Positions 6,323-9,296 of a DNA stretch of 9,296 bases are shown here, one piece after another. The position numbers were made by a program, and so were the translations under genes. The notes below the pieces were generated by a model that worked only from the letters and a program-made list of their open reading frames with translations, was not told the origin of the DNA and did no database searches. The stretch lies in the NCBI GenBank assembly GCA_019307805.1, contig JAFDIX010000077.1:1-9296 (forward strand), written 5' to 3'. This stretch comes from Deltaproteobacteria bacterium. Lineage in GTDB: Bacteria; Desulfobacterota; DSM-4660; Desulfatiglandales; HGW-15. Each line of letters starts with the position of its first letter. Within the stretch, counting starts at the first letter, position 1.

Positions 6323-6333
6323 CCTGATTCAGG
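6323..6333. repeat. Palindrome CCTGA-T-TCAGG between hsp20 and the Lon-like gene
   Basis: Perfect 5-bp arms around one base, with further partial pairing outside (GG before, GCC after with one bulged G). It could form a small hairpin in the hsp20-protease transcript or be a protein site. It resembles the palindrome at 5786-5797. The remainder of the 89-nt gap holds only the strong GGAGG ribosome site of the next gene. Confidence 0.4.
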
Positions 6334-6361
6334 GCCGTCGAATCATTTGAGGAGGTCCTAG

Positions 6362-8839
6362 ATGCCTAGAAAAAAAACAGACAAAGAAGTGCCCATCGAA
6401 AAACTGAGGTGGAGGCTGGATACGGCGACCCTTACCTTTGAAACAACCCAGGACCTGAAGCCCCTGGAGGACATCATCGGTCAGAAGAGGGGCGTCGAGG
6501 CCTTCCGGTTTGGCATGGCCATGGACAAACAGGGGTACAATGTCTTTGTCACGGGCACGCCCGGTACCGGGAGACTGTCCATTGTGCGAAAGATGCTGGA
6601 AGAGATATCCAAAGAACATGGCCAGGTCCCGGATGATCTTTGTTATGTCAATAATTTCAAGAATCCCGAGGCTCCCATCCTGATTCGCCTCAAGGCGGGA
6701 GAGGGAAGCACCTTCAAAAAAGATGTGCGGAATTTTGTGGAGGCCCTGAAAAAGGAAGTGCCCCAGTTCTTTGAAAGCCAGGACTACCTGAGCAGAAAAA
6801 AGGAAATCATGGCGGAGTATGAAGAGAAGGGCAAAAGTTTTTTCAAGGATCTGGATCAAAAGGTCAGGGAAGAAGGGTTTACCCTTGTGGACGTGCAAGC
6901 CGGACAGGTCAAGCGGCCCGAGGTCATGCCCCTGGTGGACGGGAACCCCGTGACCATCGACCAGGTAGAGGCCATGGTGGAGAAGGGGCGGTTCCCCAAG
7001 GAGGAGTTTGAGGAACTCAAGGAAAAACAGGGCAGGCTCAGGGGCGAGATTGACCAGATTTTCCTGGACCTCAGAGATCTTCAAAAGGGAGTCCAGGAAC
7101 ATGTTGAAAAAATGGACCGTCTCATGTTCACGAAGATGGCTACCGATCTGGCAGCGCCCACAAGATCCAAGTATGAAGACAAAAGGATCGACACCTACTT
7201 TGAAAACATGCTCGAGGATATGACGGAAAACCTCCAGATCTTTGCACCACAACCCCAACAGGCCATACCGGGTATGCCCGCCATGATGATGCCCGAAGCG
7301 GACCGGTTCCAGCCCTACCAGGTCAATCTGATGGTGGACAACGCAGACCAGAAGGGCCCCCCTGTCATCGTGGAGTCCTACCCGACCTACCGGAATCTCT
7401 TCGGCAGTATCGAGCGGGTGGTTGATCGCAGCGGGGTGTGGCGGACCGATTTCAGCAAGATCAGTGCAGGTTCCTTTGTGAAGGCCAATGGAGGCTACCT
7501 GGTCCTGAACATGCTTGATGCCATTGGGGAGCCCGGCGTCTGGCAGGCCCTCAAGCGATCCCTCAAGACCAAAAAAATGGAAATACAGACCTATGATCCC
7601 TTTTACCTCTTTACCACCACGAGCATGAAGCCGGAACCCATTGACATGGAGACCAAGGTCGCGATTATTTCCGATGCCTATCTCTACCATATGGCCCGCC
7701 ACTATGACGAGGATATGGAAAAGATCTTTAAGGTCCGGGCAGACTTTGATTCATCCATGGAAAGGGACGACGCCTCAATCCGGCAATTTGCCGAGTTCAT
7801 CAAAGCCAAGACCGATGAGGAAAAACTGAAGCCCTTTCACAAAACTGCCGTGGCCGCCCTGCTGGAACGCGCGGTCCGCATGACCGGCAGGCAGGAGAAG
7901 ATATCCACCAGCTTTCCCGCACTGACCGACCTCATTCGAGAGGCGGATTACTGGGCCGCCCAGGGCAAGTCGGCACAGGTCAAGGAAAAGCATGTGGACG
8001 AGGCCATCCAGGCCAGAATATTCAGATCCAACATGGTGGAAGAGCGTCTGCAGGAAATGATCGACCGGGGCACCCTTATGATCGATACGGACGGGGAGGT
8101 GGTCGGTCAGGTCAACGGGCTGGCGGTTTACAGTATGGGAGACTACATGTTCGGAAAGCCCTCCCGCATCACCGCATCCACCTCCATGGGCCGTGCAGGG
8201 GTCATCAATATCGAACGGGAAGCAGATATGTCCGGAAGCACCCACAACAAGGGAGTACTTATCCTGGGGGGATATCTACGAAAGAAATTTGCCCAGGACA
8301 AGCCCCTGACCATGAGCGCCAGCATTGCCTTTGAGCAATCCTACGGGGGTGTGGATGGGGATAGTGCCTCTTCGACGGAAATCTACGCACTGCTCTCCAG
8401 TCTCTCGGAAGTTCCTATCAAACAGTCCATTGCCGTAACCGGTTCCGTGAACCAGAGGGGAGAGGTCCAGGCCATCGGCGGTGTGAATGAAAAAATAGAG
8501 GGATTCTACGACTGCTGCAAAAACATAAAGCTGACCGGGGGGCAAGGTGTCATGATCCCGGACAGTAACGTGAAGGACCTCATGCTCCGCAAAGATGTGA
8601 TCGATGCGGTGAAGAAAAATAAATTCAAAATATACGCGGTAAAGACCATTGACCAGGGAATCGAGGTTCTTACCGGGAAGAAGGCCGGGGAACTCAAGGC
8701 CGATGGGACCTACCCCAGGGGATCCATCAACGCACTGGTCGATGACAGGCTGAGGAATTTGGCCGAAGGGCTCAAAAAATTCGGTTCCGATAATGACAAA
8801 AACAAGGACGGCAATAAAAAGACAAAGGCCAAAAAATAG
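6362..8839 (+). CDS. Lon-family serine protease, LonC/LonB-like, with degenerate AAA motifs
   Basis: This is a cytoplasmic Lon-like protease of the AAA_32/COG1067 kind, expected to degrade unfolded or specific proteins. In the 825 residues an AAA-like domain begins at about 40. Its P-loop is G65-TPGTG-R71-L72-S73, where the usual Lys-Ser/Thr is Arg-Leu, and the Walker B position reads GGYLVL-N383-M384 instead of a DE pair. A long helical insertion (about 120-290, rich in Glu and Lys) and a Met/Pro/Gln-rich linker (PQPQQAIPGMPAMMM, 296-310) split the AAA core. FKVRADFD (456-463) is the later conserved core segment. The C-terminal peptidase domain (about 560-780) keeps the dyad: Ser668 in DGDSAS and Lys711 in GGVNEK, 43 residues apart as in E. 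coli Lon. A short Lys/Asp-rich tail ends the protein. No Lon N-terminal substrate domain is present. ATG has GGAGG 6 nt upstream. It follows hsp20, probably in one transcript. Confidence 0.93.
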   Translation: MPRKKTDKEVPIEKLRWRLDTATLTFETTQDLKPLEDIIGQKRGVEAFRFGMAMDKQGYNVFVTGTPGTGRLSIVRKMLEEISKEHGQVPDDLCYVNNFKNPEAPILIRLKAGEGSTFKKDVRNFVEALKKEVPQFFESQDYLSRKKEIMAEYEEKGKSFFKDLDQKVREEGFTLVDVQAGQVKRPEVMPLVDGNPVTIDQVEAMVEKGRFPKEEFEELKEKQGRLRGEIDQIFLDLRDLQKGVQEHVEKMDRLMFTKMATDLAAPTRSKYEDKRIDTYFENMLEDMTENLQIFAPQPQQAIPGMPAMMMPEADRFQPYQVNLMVDNADQKGPPVIVESYPTYRNLFGSIERVVDRSGVWRTDFSKISAGSFVKANGGYLVLNMLDAIGEPGVWQALKRSLKTKKMEIQTYDPFYLFTTTSMKPEPIDMETKVAIISDAYLYHMARHYDEDMEKIFKVRADFDSSMERDDASIRQFAEFIKAKTDEEKLKPFHKTAVAALLERAVRMTGRQEKISTSFPALTDLIREADYWAAQGKSAQVKEKHVDEAIQARIFRSNMVEERLQEMIDRGTLMIDTDGEVVGQVNGLAVYSMGDYMFGKPSRITASTSMGRAGVINIEREADMSGSTHNKGVLILGGYLRKKFAQDKPLTMSASIAFEQSYGGVDGDSASSTEIYALLSSLSEVPIKQSIAVTGSVNQRGEVQAIGGVNEKIEGFYDCCKNIKLTGGQGVMIPDSNVKDLMLRKDVIDAVKKNKFKIYAVKTIDQGIEVLTGKKAGELKADGTYPRGSINALVDDRLRNLAEGLKKFGSDNDKNKDGNKKTKAKK

Positions 8840-8859
8840 TTTCGACCTATCCTTTTCAC

Positions 8860-9296
8860 ATGCCCATCCAAGAAGCCCCACTTGACGCATCCATCCATGA
8901 AAAGATTGCATGGGCTCGGGATTGCTTTGAGCATAGAGGCGATCGCCTGCTTGATGATCAAAGGCTTGCTGATCTCTTGAACCGCCTCCGTGAAGCCATT
9001 TCAGATTCCCGCCGGACCATGGTTGCATCCGGAATAGCGGATGAATGCAGGCAATGTGAACACCACGAGGGTGGATCCTGCTGCGGGGCGGGGCTGGAGA
9101 ACAAGTATTCAGGCACCCTGCTCCTGATAAATCTTTTGCTGGGTGTCAAACTCCCTTCCAAAAGGACGGACCCGTCAAACTGTCATTTTTTAGGTGATGA
9201 GGGATGCCGTCTTCTGGCGCGCCATGTCATTTGCGTCAACTATATCTGCCGCAAGATCACGGACAGGATCGATCCGGAACGAATCGCACCCCTTCG
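8860..9296 (+). CDS. Cysteine-rich protein of unknown function, 3' end cut by window edge
   Basis: An ATG at 8860, 20 nt after the protease stop, opens a frame with no stop to the window end (145 codons plus 2 nt). I do not recognise the family with confidence. The N-terminal 60 residues are helical and charged. Then comes a cysteine cluster: C63-x2-C66-x7-C74-C75, later C108, C116, C125 and C130, with H68 and H69 nearby. The C..C...CC start followed by spaced cysteines recalls YkgJ-type zinc/iron-chelating cysteine cluster proteins, so a bound metal or Fe-S cluster is plausible. A hydrophobic stretch GTLLLINLLLGV (85-96) may be a core strand or helix. No good ribosome site is seen before the ATG, so translation could be coupled to the protease or the true start could differ; the next in-frame ATG is Met54. 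Codon use looks like the neighbours. The C-terminus is missing. Confidence 0.7.
   Translation, partial: MPIQEAPLDASIHEKIAWARDCFEHRGDRLLDDQRLADLLNRLREAISDSRRTMVASGIADECRQCEHHEGGSCCGAGLENKYSGTLLLINLLLGVKLPSKRTDPSNCHFLGDEGCRLLARHVICVNYICRKITDRIDPERIAPL

Noticed and set aside
6329..7702. Long 457-codon open frame on the minus strand opposite the Lon-like gene
   Set aside because: It lies antisense to a well-supported protease gene, has a composition rich in His, Leu and Gly typical of a shadow frame, and shows no recognisable domain or ribosome site.
8276..9028. 250-codon minus-strand frame across the protease end and the next gene
   Set aside because: It is antisense to the conserved peptidase domain and to the cysteine-rich reading frame, and shows no domain of its own.
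1..9296. Mobile element, CRISPR array, tRNA or defence system
   Set aside because: I looked for terminal inverted repeats, transposase or integrase motifs, regularly spaced repeats other than the 10-bp MraZ boxes, and tRNA-like cloverleaf signals, and found none.

Overview
The window looks like a chromosomal stretch from a Gram-negative bacterium with meso-diaminopimelate peptidoglycan, most likely a deltaproteobacterium (Desulfobacterota). This rests on gene content only: the order mraZ-rsmH-ftsL-ftsI-murE, a DNPR meso-DAP motif in MurE, a class B penicillin-binding protein ending in one PASTA domain, and an Hsp20 gene next to a large Lon-like protease. No marker gene fixes the taxon.

Left part (1-5052, minus strand): the start of a division and cell wall (dcw) operon. 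Transcription runs right to left: mraZ, rsmH, ftsL, ftsI, murE, with murE cut by the left window edge. Genes are tightly packed: an 11-nt gap, a 1-nt gap, an ATGA overlap and a 29-nt gap, with no terminator seen between them. Upstream of mraZ (5071-5133) there is a good sigma-70-type promoter. Four AAAGTG-core repeats in exact 10-bp register begin at its -10 element, the expected layout for MraZ autorepression.

Middle (5053-5822): a regulatory stretch around one small predicted three-helix membrane protein gene (5356-5670, minus). That gene has its own hairpin terminator at 5303-5344 and an inverted repeat just upstream. A separate imperfect inverted repeat (5161-5192) lies just upstream of the mraZ promoter.

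Right part (5823-9296, plus strand): a probable proteostasis pair, an Hsp20 small heat shock protein followed 89 nt later by an 825-residue Lon-family serine protease. The protease keeps the Ser-Lys catalytic dyad but has degenerate Walker motifs, as in the ATP-independent LonC type. The two leaders share a CCTGA-TCAGG palindrome. Last is a cysteine-rich protein of unknown function, cut by the right window edge.

Most of the window is conserved housekeeping sequence. I did not find a defence, mobile or CRISPR system, nor any tRNA or rRNA gene. The points that merit a second look are regulatory (the MraZ box array and the palindromes) and biochemical (the LonC-like ATPase remnant and the cysteine-rich protein).
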